64,000 nt of DNA from positions 1,612,001-1,676,000 of the forward strand of contig NZ_CP027557.1 in assembly GCF_014854695.1 (NCBI RefSeq), given 5' to 3'. The position numbers and the translations under genes are program-made. Positions 43,321-51,867 of this stretch are shown piece by piece. Each line of letters begins with the position of its first letter. Position 1 is the first letter of the stretch. Below the pieces are notes generated by a model that was given only the letters and a program-made list of their open reading frames with translations, ran no database searches and was not told the origin of the DNA. Origin of the DNA: Rhodococcus rhodochrous (GTDB taxonomy: Bacteria > Actinomycetota > Actinomycetes > Mycobacteriales > Mycobacteriaceae).

Positions 43321-45174
43321 ATGTCCGATCGTGGTGGTTCTCGTCGGGGGACGAAGCGATCGGAGGAGTACGTGATCGAAGTGCACGCGTCCGCGGAAGG
43401 GGCCGTGATGTTGCCCCGCGACCATCGGTGGGTGGTGGTCGACGTCGAGACCTCGGGGGTGCGTCCCAACGCCCACCGGGTGCTGAGCGTGGCGGCTCTC
43501 GTATTGCGCGAGGACGGGTCCGTGGAGCGGGAGTTCTCGACCCTCGTCGACCCCGGCTGCGATCCGGGACCGGTGCACGTCCACAATCTCACACGGGAGC
43601 GCCTCGCCGGGTCACCGCGATTCGAGGACATCGCCGGTGAACTGGCCGGAATCCTCGACGGCGCCACGATCGTCGCCCACAACGCCTCGTTCGACTACGG
43701 ATTCCTCGACGCCGAGTTCCGTCGGGCCGGCACGTCGCTCCCGGCCGAGCATCGCCTGTGCACGCTCGCGTTGTCGCGCCGACTCGAACTCGACGTCCCC
43801 AACTACCGGCTTGCCACCCTTGCGCAGCACTGGCAGGTCCAGCAGCTGCAGGAGCACGACGCCTACGACGACGCGCGCGTCCTGTCCGAGATCTTCCTGC
43901 GAAGCGCCGCGATGGCCGACAACCTGCAGTTGCCGCTACCCGTCGTCAACTGTCGCAGTCGCAAGTCGGTGTATCCGGCATCCGTCCCGCGGGTCGCGTG
44001 CGGGTGGAAGAACCCGGGTCGCCTCGGCGACGACGGCCTCGTCCAGGGTATGAAGGTCGTGATCAGCGGCTCCACCGTCACCCCGCGGGTCGCGCTCGCG
44101 AACCTGCTGACCGAGGCCGGACTCGACGTGATGAACAATGCCAGCAAGCAGACCAGCGTCGTGGTGTGCAACGACCCCACGGTGCAGACCGCCAAGGTCC
44201 GCAAGGCGATGGCCGAGAGCATCCCTGTGATCAGCGAGCAGCAGCTCGAGGATCTCCTGACGCGGGTGCGGCCGGGTGAACCGAAGGTGGCGACGGTCGT
44301 CGACATCATTCCGCCGCCGGAACCGCAGGTCGCGGTGGCGCCCCCGGTCCGGCCGCTGGCCGCGCAGAAGCCCAAGCTGTGGACCGGACGCAAGGTGCTG
44401 CTGCTCGGTGGCACGCACCTGCAGGCGGTCATGATGCGCTCGCGTCTCACCCAGCTCGGTGCTCGTCCGGCCCTCAACTTCACGGCCGCTGTCACCGACG
44501 TGCTCGTGCTCGACGGGGGAGAGGCCGACAAGCGGATGGCGCGGGTCGCGGCGCGGGAGCTGCCCGTCCTCCTGCCCGACGACGTCGATGCCGCGGTGGA
44601 GAAGGGCATCGTGCCCCCACACATGCGTGTGGAGTCGTGGCTGACGGCGCCGGTGCTGTCGCGCGGCGAGGTGATCGACCTGCCGACCGACAGCCACCGC
44701 TGGGCGGTGAACGTCGCATGGAAGGCCGAGACGGCCGGCGACGAGTTCGACCTCGACGTCGTGGCCTTCCTGCTCGGCGCCGACGAAAAAGTCGACACCG
44801 ACGACGATTTCGTCTTCTACAACAACCCGCTCTACGACGACGGCGTCGTCGAACTGACCATCGACGGTTCGAGTGAGCACTGCATCCGGGTCGACTTCGC
44901 CGAGCTTCCCGCCGAATGCGAACGCATCGTCATCGCCGCGGCCATCGACGGCAACCGCACCTTCGGCGAACTCGGCGCGGTGTCGGTCGGAGTCGACAGC
45001 GACAGCGGCACCGCCGCGACGTTCGTGCTCGACGCCGGCACCACCGAACGCACCATGGTCCTCGCCGAGATCTACCGCCGCGCCGGCAAATGGCGGCTGC
45101 GCGCGGTGGGGCAGGGGTACGACGACGACCTCGCGGCCCTCGCACGCCGATACGGGGTGGATGTCGACGACTGA
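43321..45174 (+). CDS. Exonuclease-BRCT-TerD fusion protein
   Basis: 617 residues with three modules. Residues ~35-185: DnaQ-like DEDDh 3'-5' exonuclease (VVVDVETSG, AHNASFDYGFLDAEF, HDAYDDARV). Residues ~225-300: BRCT-like domain (LVQGMKVVISGSTVTPRVAL), with a second weaker BRCT-like repeat near 365-440. Residues ~450-617: TerD/stress-protein domain (FDLDVVAFLLGADEKVDTDDDFVFYNN; TMVLAEIYRRAGKWRLRAVG), which binds calcium. The combination links DNA end processing to the tellurite/stress (Ter) system. ATG at 43321 has GTAGGAAGG upstream. No other ter gene is adjacent. Confidence 0.85.
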   Translation: MSDRGGSRRGTKRSEEYVIEVHASAEGAVMLPRDHRWVVVDVETSGVRPNAHRVLSVAALVLREDGSVEREFSTLVDPGCDPGPVHVHNLTRERLAGSPRFEDIAGELAGILDGATIVAHNASFDYGFLDAEFRRAGTSLPAEHRLCTLALSRRLELDVPNYRLATLAQHWQVQQLQEHDAYDDARVLSEIFLRSAAMADNLQLPLPVVNCRSRKSVYPASVPRVACGWKNPGRLGDDGLVQGMKVVISGSTVTPRVALANLLTEAGLDVMNNASKQTSVVVCNDPTVQTAKVRKAMAESIPVISEQQLEDLLTRVRPGEPKVATVVDIIPPPEPQVAVAPPVRPLAAQKPKLWTGRKVLLLGGTHLQAVMMRSRLTQLGARPALNFTAAVTDVLVLDGGEADKRMARVAARELPVLLPDDVDAAVEKGIVPPHMRVESWLTAPVLSRGEVIDLPTDSHRWAVNVAWKAETAGDEFDLDVVAFLLGADEKVDTDDDFVFYNNPLYDDGVVELTIDGSSEHCIRVDFAELPAECERIVIAAAIDGNRTFGELGAVSVGVDSDSGTAATFVLDAGTTERTMVLAEIYRRAGKWRLRAVGQGYDDDLAALARRYGVDVDD

Positions 45175-45324
45175 CCTCTGCTTCGTTGCGCGGGTTCGGT
45201 GTCGGTGCTTGGGGCACCTTCTCAATGCATCCGCTCGCGAAATTGCTATCTGCACCTGCCGTACGTTGGTTGTCAGGATGGTCGTGAGACATCCTGACAA
45301 CCAACGCGGGGATCGGAGTAACAG

Positions 45325-45789
45325 ATGTCCGACCTCATCACCCTCCCCGTAGGACGAACCCGACAAGGCCACCGCGCGTTCTCCATGGCCTACAAGATCG
45401 AGTTCTTGCGCCGATGGGACACCTGCGTCGAACGCGGAGCCAAGACCCGACTGCTGCGCGAGAACAATCTCGCCGAAGGCACCGTCCGCCGCTGGCTGCA
45501 GGCCCGCGATGAGGGACACTTGCAGAAGTCGATGGTCGAAGCAGCAGACAAAGCGAGGGACCGATTGGATAGTCGAGACCGCGCGGAGCTTGCCAAACTC
45601 CGCCGCGAAAACGAACGCCTCCGCGACAAGGTCGCCCAGAGCGACGCCGCCGTGGAGATCCTGGGAAAAGCATTCGAGCTCTTGCAGGGGATCCACAAGA
45701 CCTCGACCGACGAGACCACCGAGATCCCGCCGGCATTGATGAGCGCACGCGAGTACGCGCTGTGGCTCGAGCGCAGAACATTGTCCTGA
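45325..45789 (+). CDS. IS3-family transposase OrfA
   Basis: 154 residues: HTH region FSMAYKIEFLRRWDTC ... NNLAEGTVRRWLQ, then a coiled-coil/leucine-zipper stretch RAELAKLRRENERLRDKV. Binds the IS ends. It overlaps orfB by 28 bases in the -1 frame. No A6G-type slippery heptamer is seen, so coupled re-initiation at the orfB GTG is as likely as frameshifting. Confidence 0.93.
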   Translation: MSDLITLPVGRTRQGHRAFSMAYKIEFLRRWDTCVERGAKTRLLRENNLAEGTVRRWLQARDEGHLQKSMVEAADKARDRLDSRDRAELAKLRRENERLRDKVAQSDAAVEILGKAFELLQGIHKTSTDETTEIPPALMSAREYALWLERRTLS

Positions 45790-46802
45790 CCGACATCGTC
45801 ACCGAATTGACCGAGGCGGGAACGTCCGTCACCCGGGGGTGCGCGCTCGTGGGAATCGCTCGGTCGAGCTACTACCGGCGGGCCCACCACTACCGGCACT
45901 ATCAGCCGGTCACCGATCCGATCCCGCAGCGACAGCGGCAGCAACCAGCGGCGCTGTCGCCAGCCGAAAAGGACACCATCATCGCGTTGATCCTCGCCGA
46001 GGAGAACGCGGATCAGTCTGTGTGTCAAATCTATTGGCGTTCATTCGACGACGGATTGGTGGACTGCTCGGAGGTCACATTCTATCGGGTGGCCCGGGCC
46101 GAGAAGCTCACCGGGGACCGGCGCCGCAGCCGCACCGGAGGACCGTCGACGTCGCGGCGCACACCGGTCGTCGAGGCCCTCGACGTCGGGGACCTGTGGT
46201 CGTGGGACATCACCACGCTCAAGGGGCCCCGCACGCAGGACCTGTTTCGGTTGTATCTGGCGATCGATGTGTACTCACGGTTTCCGGTGGCGTGGCGTAT
46301 CGAGTACCACGAGGACAAGGCAAAAGCGGTGGAAATGTTCACCGAAGCGTTCACCGCGTTCGGGGCGCCGGGCGTGCTGCACGCCGACAACGGGGCATCG
46401 ATGCGGTCGGGGTTGTTGCTCGATGCCCTCGCCGGGGCGGGGGTCGTGTCGTCGTTCTCTCGTCCACGGGTCAGTGACGACAATCCGTTCTCGGAGTCTC
46501 TGTTCAAGACCATCAAGTACGACCTGACCTGTCCGGATCGTTTCGATGATATCGATCATGCTCGGCGGTGGACCGAGGACTTCATGAACCGGTATGCGCT
46601 CGAGCACCGGCACGGCGGGCTGGGACGTTATACGCCGGTGTCGGTGTTTCTCGGCAGTGCCGCCGAGGAACACCGACGTCGGCAGGAGCGTCTCGACCGG
46701 ATCCACGAAAAGTATCCGCAGCGGTTCCGTCGTCGACCGGCAGCGCCGGCGTTACCGCAACCGACGGGAATCAACACACCTGTTCTGTCTCAGACAGGTT
46801 GA
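45762..46802 (+). CDS. IS3-family transposase OrfB (DDE integrase core)
   Basis: 346 residues: N-terminal HTH_21-like part (CALVGIARSSYYRRAHHY) and rve catalytic core with DDE residues in LWSWDITTLKG, VLHADNGASM and NPFSESLFKTIKYD. The spacing D-(35)-E is family-typical. GTG start inside orfA. Intact and identical to the copy at 58595-59635, so both are probably active or recently so. Confidence 0.94.
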   Translation: MARAQNIVLTDIVTELTEAGTSVTRGCALVGIARSSYYRRAHHYRHYQPVTDPIPQRQRQQPAALSPAEKDTIIALILAEENADQSVCQIYWRSFDDGLVDCSEVTFYRVARAEKLTGDRRRSRTGGPSTSRRTPVVEALDVGDLWSWDITTLKGPRTQDLFRLYLAIDVYSRFPVAWRIEYHEDKAKAVEMFTEAFTAFGAPGVLHADNGASMRSGLLLDALAGAGVVSSFSRPRVSDDNPFSESLFKTIKYDLTCPDRFDDIDHARRWTEDFMNRYALEHRHGGLGRYTPVSVFLGSAAEEHRRRQERLDRIHEKYPQRFRRRPAAPALPQPTGINTPVLSQTG

Positions 46803-46923
46803 CAACTTCCGCGTAACCGTAGCGAATGACGAACCTGCGAGCGGATGGAAGTCGAATCAGCTGCGCCCCTTGCCTATTCGGCCCCGATCGATTGTCGGCC
46901 GACACCAACACAACTGCTCGAAC

Positions 46924-46979
46924 GCGCGAAATGGTCATCGGTGCGCGTTATTGCGCGCTCTGATGATCATTTCCCGCTC
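46924..46979. repeat. Family A palindromic hairpin repeat, copy 3
   Basis: CGCGCGAAATGGTCATCGG ... CTGATGATCATTTCCCGCTCC. The loop contains the TAA stop (46948-46950, minus strand) of the adjacent small gene. Confidence 0.85.
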
Positions 46980-47310
46980 CGCTGTCGGGGTCTGTGGCGG
47001 CGAGTTGACGGGCCCAGTCGGATTCGGTGTCGAGGAAGGCTTCTCCACCGGCGGCGAAGGCGTCGCGGAGTTGGGTGAGGGCGAGAGTGAACTGCTCGAT
47101 GCGTTCGACTGCAGATTCCGGTGTGCCGGACGCTTTGCGCTTGTAACCGGCCGCGAGCTGTTGCGCTGACGCGAAGTCCCCGAACCCCTCGACATTGAGG
47201 AGCCTACGCGCTGTCTCGTGTGACTCGTCGAATTCATCAAGCATGACCTTGCATATCCTGAGGATCTCGTTCACGACATGCGGCTCGAGTCGGGTAAAGC
47301 CGGATGGCAT
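46948..47310 (-). CDS. Small helical protein, copy 1 of a duplicated pair
   Basis: 120 residues, mainly helical, no signal or membrane segment. It shares GFGDFASAQQLAAGYKRKAS and GEAFLDTESDWARQLAA with the protein at 60510-60869. Length and helical layout recall small WXG100-like proteins, but a WXG motif is absent. ATG at 47308-47310 has GAGGAG upstream. It lies 15 bases after a DUF3558 lipoprotein gene, probably one operon. The last codons and stop are inside a family A hairpin. Confidence 0.7.
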   Translation of the reverse strand: MPSGFTRLEPHVVNEILRICKVMLDEFDESHETARRLLNVEGFGDFASAQQLAAGYKRKASGTPESAVERIEQFTLALTQLRDAFAAGGEAFLDTESDWARQLAATDPDSGAGNDHQSAQ

Positions 47311-47325
47311 AGTGCTCCTCGTGGG

Positions 47326-47910
47326 TCAGTTGAGAAAGGGTTCGATCGACGCGATGAGTTCCTCGAACCCGTCACACCACACCTCGATGGGCGGACGAGT
47401 TACGGAGTCCGAGTGGTAGAGCCTGTCGAAAATGACGATTCCGAAGTTTGTTTCCAGGACATACGTACAGGCGAGTGACGCCGACGGGTCGACTCGGAGG
47501 AGTGCAGCCCGGCCATTGATCGATGTCGGTTCGGAAATGTGCCCGTTCTTCTGAGATTCCTCTTCGAGGGTGACGTTCCCCGCCAGGATGTTGAGCCCGT
47601 ATCCACGCCTGACGCCGGGGATGTAGTCGTCCTTCTTGTAAAGACACCCCAGAAATGTGTACGTCCCCATCGGCATGTCCGCGAGCTCCTTCTTCCCCGC
47701 GTCGTACCCGGCCGCGTTCATGACGTCGTCGGGGATGTCGTAGCAGGGGTCGAAGGTGACCGGTGGTCGGCCGGAGTCGTCGGTGATGCGCGGGGTGCGG
47801 GTGGTCGACGTGGATGCTTCGTCGCTCATCACGTCGTCTGCAGCGCTCGGGCTGCACGCCGTCGCCACGACCGCGAGTGCTGCGAGCGCGACCGTTCCCC
47901 ACCTACCCAT
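47326..47910 (-). CDS. DUF3558-type lipoprotein, copy 1
   Basis: 194 residues. Signal peptide and lipobox VATAC with Cys19, then a Ser/Thr linker (STSTTRTPRITDD) and a DUF3558-like domain: FDPCYDIPDDVMNAAGYD, FLGCLYKKDDY and NGRAALLRVDPSASLACTYVL, with paired cysteines. DUF3558 proteins are common surface lipoproteins in Nocardia and Rhodococcus with no settled role. A close paralogue lies at 60891-61478; both precede the small helical gene. Confidence 0.85.
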   Translation of the reverse strand: MGRWGTVALAALAVVATACSPSAADDVMSDEASTSTTRTPRITDDSGRPPVTFDPCYDIPDDVMNAAGYDAGKKELADMPMGTYTFLGCLYKKDDYIPGVRRGYGLNILAGNVTLEEESQKNGHISEPTSINGRAALLRVDPSASLACTYVLETNFGIVIFDRLYHSDSVTRPPIEVWCDGFEELIASIEPFLN

Positions 47911-47969
47911 GCGACCCCCCGATCGATTCGTCGGCAGACGCTAACACAACGGATCGGTCGGGCACTCCG

Positions 47970-48030
47970 GCGCGCGAAGTGGTCACAAGAGCGCGTTGTT
48001 GCGCATTCCGATGAGCGCTTCCCGCTCCGC
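47970..48030. repeat. Family A palindromic hairpin repeat, copy 4
   Basis: GCGCGCGAAGTGGTCAC ... CGATGAGCGCTTCCCGCTCCGC; more diverged than the other copies. Between the DUF3558 gene and the IclR promoter region. Confidence 0.65.
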
Positions 48031-48104
48031 GCGCAGACAAAGTAACGGTGCCCTGCTTCACAAGATCAGTTTGATTGTGACTGCAATCGCATCTACTGTC
48101 TGCA

Positions 48105-48134
48105 TCGTTCCGAATAGTAGAACGACGTTCCGAA
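48105..48134. promoter_or_regulatory. IclR-type operator with direct and inverted repeats
   Basis: CGTTCCGAA occurs at 48106-48114 and again at 48126-48134, two helical turns apart. TCGTTC-N9-GAACGA (48105-48125) is a perfect inverted repeat and GTTCCGAAC is itself palindromic. It ends 13 bases before the first IclR gene, suggesting autoregulation. Confidence 0.55.
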
Positions 48135-48147
48135 CTGCGAGGCCGCT

Positions 48148-48909
48148 ATGACCCACTCCGCCGCTGTCACCACCGACGAGAACCGTCGATCCGTCTTGGG
48201 GCGCGCATTCGACATTCTCGAGTGCTTCACCGACGCCGAGCCGGAGCAGACGATCGGGTCGCTGTGCGCGGCCACCGGCCTCCCGCCGGCGACCGTCCAC
48301 CGCATGCTGGCCAGCCTCGTGGAGTGGGGAGCCGTCGAGCGTGCGGCACGCGGGAAGTACCGCCTGGGTATGCGCCTGTGGCGTCTCGGGTGGGGTGTCC
48401 CCGGTGCGCGGACCCTCAAGGACGTCGCACGTCCGCACCTGGTCGACCTGCACACCAGCACGCGAGAGGCCGTGGCCCTGGCCTCCCGCGACGGGGGCAG
48501 CATCGTGCTGGCCGATGTCATTGCCGGCAGCTCCACTCGCACGGGTCGGATCCTTCCCCGGCGCCTGGACCTCGTGAACTCGGCGCCCGGATCGGTCTTC
48601 ATGGCCTACATGTCCCCGGACGAGGTGTCGGAGCTGACCGCCCACACCCAGCACGACCACAACGACGCCTTCCGCCTGCGGCAGGAACTGTGCGAGATCC
48701 GGCGCACCGGCGCAGCCGTCGTCCAGAGCGCCGACGGTATGTACTGGATCGCGTCGCCGGTCTTCGCGAAGCCCCGGGAGGTGCGGTCGGTCGTGTGCAT
48801 CGCGGTGCATCGTCCTCGGTTCAACATCGGTGCGCTGGTCCATGCCGTGGTCGACACGGCGCGCGCCGTCAGTGACGGTCTGCCTCCTTCTCTCCGTTCG
48901 GTGGGCTGA
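48148..48909 (+). CDS. IclR-family regulator 1
   Basis: 253 residues: HTH (SVLGRAFDILECFTDAEPE; LPPATVHRMLASLVEWGAVE) and IclR effector domain (REAVALASRDGGSIVLADV; PGSVFMAYMSPDE). IclR proteins control aromatic catabolism genes in rhodococci. The second IclR gene follows one base after its stop, a tandem arrangement. Confidence 0.88.
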   Translation: MTHSAAVTTDENRRSVLGRAFDILECFTDAEPEQTIGSLCAATGLPPATVHRMLASLVEWGAVERAARGKYRLGMRLWRLGWGVPGARTLKDVARPHLVDLHTSTREAVALASRDGGSIVLADVIAGSSTRTGRILPRRLDLVNSAPGSVFMAYMSPDEVSELTAHTQHDHNDAFRLRQELCEIRRTGAAVVQSADGMYWIASPVFAKPREVRSVVCIAVHRPRFNIGALVHAVVDTARAVSDGLPPSLRSVG

Positions 48910-48910
48910 G

Positions 48911-49630
48911 GTGTCCGTTCTCGACAAGGCCGTGCAGCTCGTCGACACCCTCGGTCGCGCTCCCGGGCCGATGCGTCTCGGGGCGCTCGCCGAGGAGATC
49001 TCCATCCCCAAGTCGTCGGCGCACCGGCTCCTCGTCGAACTCGCACGCCACGGACTGGTCCGTAGATGCGGCGACGGCGAGTACACGATGGGGTACCGGC
49101 TGGTCGAGTGGGGGAGACTCGCCGACCGGTCCGTCGGAATCCGCGACATCGCCGCACCCGTGATGGCGACCTTGCGCGACCAGGTCCGCGAGAGCGTGCA
49201 CCTCTACGTCCGCGACGGTGACTCGCGTGTCTGCGTCCATGCCGTGGAGGGCCCGCACGCGCTGCGCCCGGTGGTAGTCCTGGGCAGGGCGTTGCCATTG
49301 GGCTACGGGGCGGCGGGGAAGTTGCTCCTCGCCTATGCCGACGACGCGACCGTCCGCAGAGTGACTCAACAGTTCCCGGTGCACCGCAACAGAACTCTGC
49401 CCACGTCCGATGATCTCGCGACGATCCGGGCAGGAGGGTGGTCCGTGTCCGTCGACGAGATGGAAGACGGACTCACCTCTCTCGCCGCGCCGATCTCCGC
49501 ACCGGGTGGGGGAGTACCAGCGGCGCTGGCCATCGCCGGCGCCACCACCAGGATCGCGCCGGAGAGATACGACGAGGTGCGCGGCCTCGTCGTCGATGCC
49601 TGCCGCGAGATCGCCTTGTGCAGTTCCTGA
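48911..49630 (+). CDS. IclR-family regulator 2
   Basis: 239 residues from GTG at 48911: HTH (VLDKAVQLVDTLGR; SIPKSSAHRLLVELARHGLV) and effector domain (LPLGYGAAGKLLLAYADD; AAPISAPGGGVPAALAIAG). Only distantly similar to regulator 1, so it is not a simple duplicate. The start chosen removes a 27-residue extension that would run inside the upstream gene. Confidence 0.87.
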   Translation: MSVLDKAVQLVDTLGRAPGPMRLGALAEEISIPKSSAHRLLVELARHGLVRRCGDGEYTMGYRLVEWGRLADRSVGIRDIAAPVMATLRDQVRESVHLYVRDGDSRVCVHAVEGPHALRPVVVLGRALPLGYGAAGKLLLAYADDATVRRVTQQFPVHRNRTLPTSDDLATIRAGGWSVSVDEMEDGLTSLAAPISAPGGGVPAALAIAGATTRIAPERYDEVRGLVVDACREIALCSS

Positions 49631-49782
49631 ATGGTGTCGCCGGCACAGGTTTCGGCAATCTCTCGAAATGTGCCGCATATCGGAACGATCCGATGGAAGG
49701 GCTTCGGCAGGGATGTGACGCTCCTTACCAAGAGCCGCGCACCTCTTCTTGCGGCACACAAGCTGAGACGAAAGGGGCAGTC

Positions 49783-50634
49783 ATGCCAGCCCACCTCTCG
49801 GAGGCCGAAACCAGCCGGTACATCGACACTCCCCACGGGAAGATCCACCTGCATCAGGCCGGTGCGGGACATCCGATCGTGATGCTGCACGGCAGCGGCC
49901 CGGGGGCCACCGGATGGAGCAACTTCAACCCCAACATGGCGCAGCTCGCCGAGGACTTCCAGGTCATCGCGCCGGACATGCCGGGCTGGGGCAAATCCGA
50001 TTCCGTCACCTACGAGGATCGCGACCACGTCACCTCCGCGATCCACCTGCTCGACGCCCTCGGAATCGAGAAGGCCGCTTTCGTCGGCAACTCGATGGGC
50101 GGCGCCACCTCGCTGAAGGTTGCTGCGCGCCATCCCGATCGCGTGTCGCACGTCGTCTCGATGGGCGCAGGTGCCCCGGGCCCGCGCATCTTCAGCCCCG
50201 GCAACGGACCCTCGGAAGGTCTCAAGGTTCTGCACCGCGGCTACCTCGATCCGTCGCCGGAGACGATGCGCGCGCTGGTCGACATCATGACCTTCGACAA
50301 GGAGTTCGCGACCGAGGAGCTGGTTCTGCAGCGCTCGGAGAACGCCCGCGCACGTCAGGACCACCTCGACAACTTCGCTGCCGGCCTGGGTCGCCCCCGC
50401 CGCGGTGAGGCGTCGATGGACGAGATCGCGTCGATCAAGGCTCCCACGCTGGTCATCCACGGTCGCGACGACCGAGTGGTGCACTTCGAAGCCGGCCTCC
50501 GCCTGGTGTCGATGATCTCCGACTCGCGTCTGCTGCTCCTCAACCGGTGCGGCCACTGGGCGCAGCTCGAGCACGCCGACGAATTCAACCGCGTTGTGCG
50601 CGATTTCATCCTCAACACCGCCCCGAACGCCTGA
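49783..50634 (+). CDS. Meta-cleavage product C-C hydrolase (HsaD/BphD-like)
   Basis: 283 residues of the MCP hydrolase subfamily: MLHGSGPGATGWSNFNPNM oxyanion region, nucleophile elbow FVGNSMGGATS, acid in IHGRDDRVV and His in RCGHWAQLEHADEF. These enzymes split the ring-fission product made by an extradiol dioxygenase. The dioxygenase of this cassette lies at 57550-58425. ATG at 49783 follows AAAGGGGC; the hydroxylase gene follows after 16 bases. Confidence 0.9.
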   Translation: MPAHLSEAETSRYIDTPHGKIHLHQAGAGHPIVMLHGSGPGATGWSNFNPNMAQLAEDFQVIAPDMPGWGKSDSVTYEDRDHVTSAIHLLDALGIEKAAFVGNSMGGATSLKVAARHPDRVSHVVSMGAGAPGPRIFSPGNGPSEGLKVLHRGYLDPSPETMRALVDIMTFDKEFATEELVLQRSENARARQDHLDNFAAGLGRPRRGEASMDEIASIKAPTLVIHGRDDRVVHFEAGLRLVSMISDSRLLLLNRCGHWAQLEHADEFNRVVRDFILNTAPNA

Positions 50635-50650
50635 GACCGGAGAGACAACG

Positions 50651-51823
50651 ATGAGCGAACTGGTGCAGCGGGTCGAGGAACTCGCCGACTTCTTCGAATC
50701 CCAGGCCGAGGAATCCGACAAGATCGGTCACCTCACCGAACCCACCCACAAGACTCTCCGTGAGGTCGGCATCGTCCGCGCCTTGCAGCCCAAGGACTTC
50801 GGCGGATCGGAACTCCACCCGCGCGAGTTCTTCGAGGCCGTGCTGGCGGTGGGAAGCCGCTACGCGTCGGCCGGATGGGTCTCGTCGGTCGTGGGCGTCC
50901 ACTCCTTCGAACTGGCGCAGGGAACGCGTCAGGTCCAGGAGGAGATCTGGGGCGAGGATCCCGACACCTGGGTGGCCTCGCCGTACGCTCCCATCGGGCG
51001 GGCACGTCGCACCGAGGGCGGTTGGATCTTCTCGGGCCGCTGGCCGTTCTCGTCGGGCACCGACCTGTGCGACTGGGTCGTCCTCGGCGGCATGCTCACC
51101 GACGACGACGGCAATGTCCGTCCGGACGGTCTGCGTCACTTCATCATTCCCCGCAAGGACTACACGATCCTCCACGACTCGTGGGACGTCGTCGGCCTCA
51201 AGGGCACGGGTAGCAAGGACGTCGTGATCGACGGCGCCTTCGTGCCCGACCACCGGCTCATCGACCCCGAGGATCTCGGATCCGGAGCAGCCGCAAGCCA
51301 GGCAGGCCGCGGCGACGTGGCGCTGTACCGGATGCCGTTCCACTCGATGTTCAGCGGGGCCATCACCGCCGGCACCCTCGCTGCCGCCGAAGGCGCTCTC
51401 GCACACTGGATCAATTACACGCGGACCCGCGTGTCGGCGCGCGGCGTCACCGCTGCGACCGACCCGCGTCAGCTGCACGCACTCGGCGAAGCGGCATCGG
51501 ACCTGCAGGCCAGCCGCATGCAGTTCCTCGCCGACATCGACCGCCTGTACGAGGTGGCGCAGTCGGGCAAGCCGATCGACATCGCTCTGCGGGCCGAGGT
51601 GCGACGCAATCAGGCACGCGTGTCCCGACGCGCGGGTGCCGCCGTGGACAAGCTCGTCTCCCACGCGGGCGGCTCCGCGATGCGCATGGACAACCCGATC
51701 CAGCGGTTCTGGCGCGACATGCACATCGCCCTCGGGCACGGCGCGAACGTCGCCGAGCCGATCTACGAGGCCGCGGGCACCGTCACCTTCGGTGGCGAAC
51801 CCCCCAAGAACGTCCGGATGTGA
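50651..51823 (+). CDS. Flavin-dependent aromatic hydroxylase, acyl-CoA-dehydrogenase fold (HsaA-like, group D)
   Basis: 390 residues. FQPKDFGGSELHPREFFEAV-type N-terminal region, FSGRWPFSSGTDLCDWVVLG, GLKGTGSKDVVIDGAFVPDH and a C-terminal helical domain with DNPIQRFWRDMHIALGH are hallmarks of two-component phenol-type hydroxylases such as HsaA. It needs reduced flavin from a partner; the reductase at 56375-57553 is in the same cassette. It would hydroxylate a phenolic ring to the catechol used by the dioxygenase. A perfect palindromic terminator follows. Confidence 0.9.
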   Translation: MSELVQRVEELADFFESQAEESDKIGHLTEPTHKTLREVGIVRALQPKDFGGSELHPREFFEAVLAVGSRYASAGWVSSVVGVHSFELAQGTRQVQEEIWGEDPDTWVASPYAPIGRARRTEGGWIFSGRWPFSSGTDLCDWVVLGGMLTDDDGNVRPDGLRHFIIPRKDYTILHDSWDVVGLKGTGSKDVVIDGAFVPDHRLIDPEDLGSGAAASQAGRGDVALYRMPFHSMFSGAITAGTLAAAEGALAHWINYTRTRVSARGVTAATDPRQLHALGEAASDLQASRMQFLADIDRLYEVAQSGKPIDIALRAEVRRNQARVSRRAGAAVDKLVSHAGGSAMRMDNPIQRFWRDMHIALGHGANVAEPIYEAAGTVTFGGEPPKNVRM

Positions 51824-51827
51824 CGAA

Positions 51828-51855
51828 GCGGGGGACGGTGCGCACCGTCCCCCGC
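51828..51855. terminator. Perfect 28-bp palindromic terminator
   Basis: GCGGGGGACGGTGC followed by its exact reverse complement, 5 bases after the hydroxylase stop and 12 before the IclR 3 stop on the other strand. A bidirectional transcription stop for convergent genes. Confidence 0.8.
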
Positions 51856-51867
51856 CTCGAGAAAAGT

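Larger units (their letters stand above)
45264..46811 (+). mobile_element. IS3-type insertion sequence, copy 1 (1548 bp)
   Basis: Boundaries follow from comparison with the identical inverted copy at 58586-60133: left end CGTTGGTTGTCAGGATGG, right end GGTTGACAACTTCCG. It is flanked by a CGTA duplication at 45260-45263 and 46812-46815. Just inside the left end is a perfect 17-bp stem with 9-base loop (45264-45306). It carries overlapping orfA and orfB. The element splits a family C hairpin exactly at its centre. Confidence 0.93.

Noticed and set aside
45762-45789. Programmed -1 frameshift between IS orfA and orfB
   Set aside because: The frame relation fits, but no A-rich slippery heptamer is present in the overlap. 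A GTG start for orfB in the overlap is enough to explain its expression.
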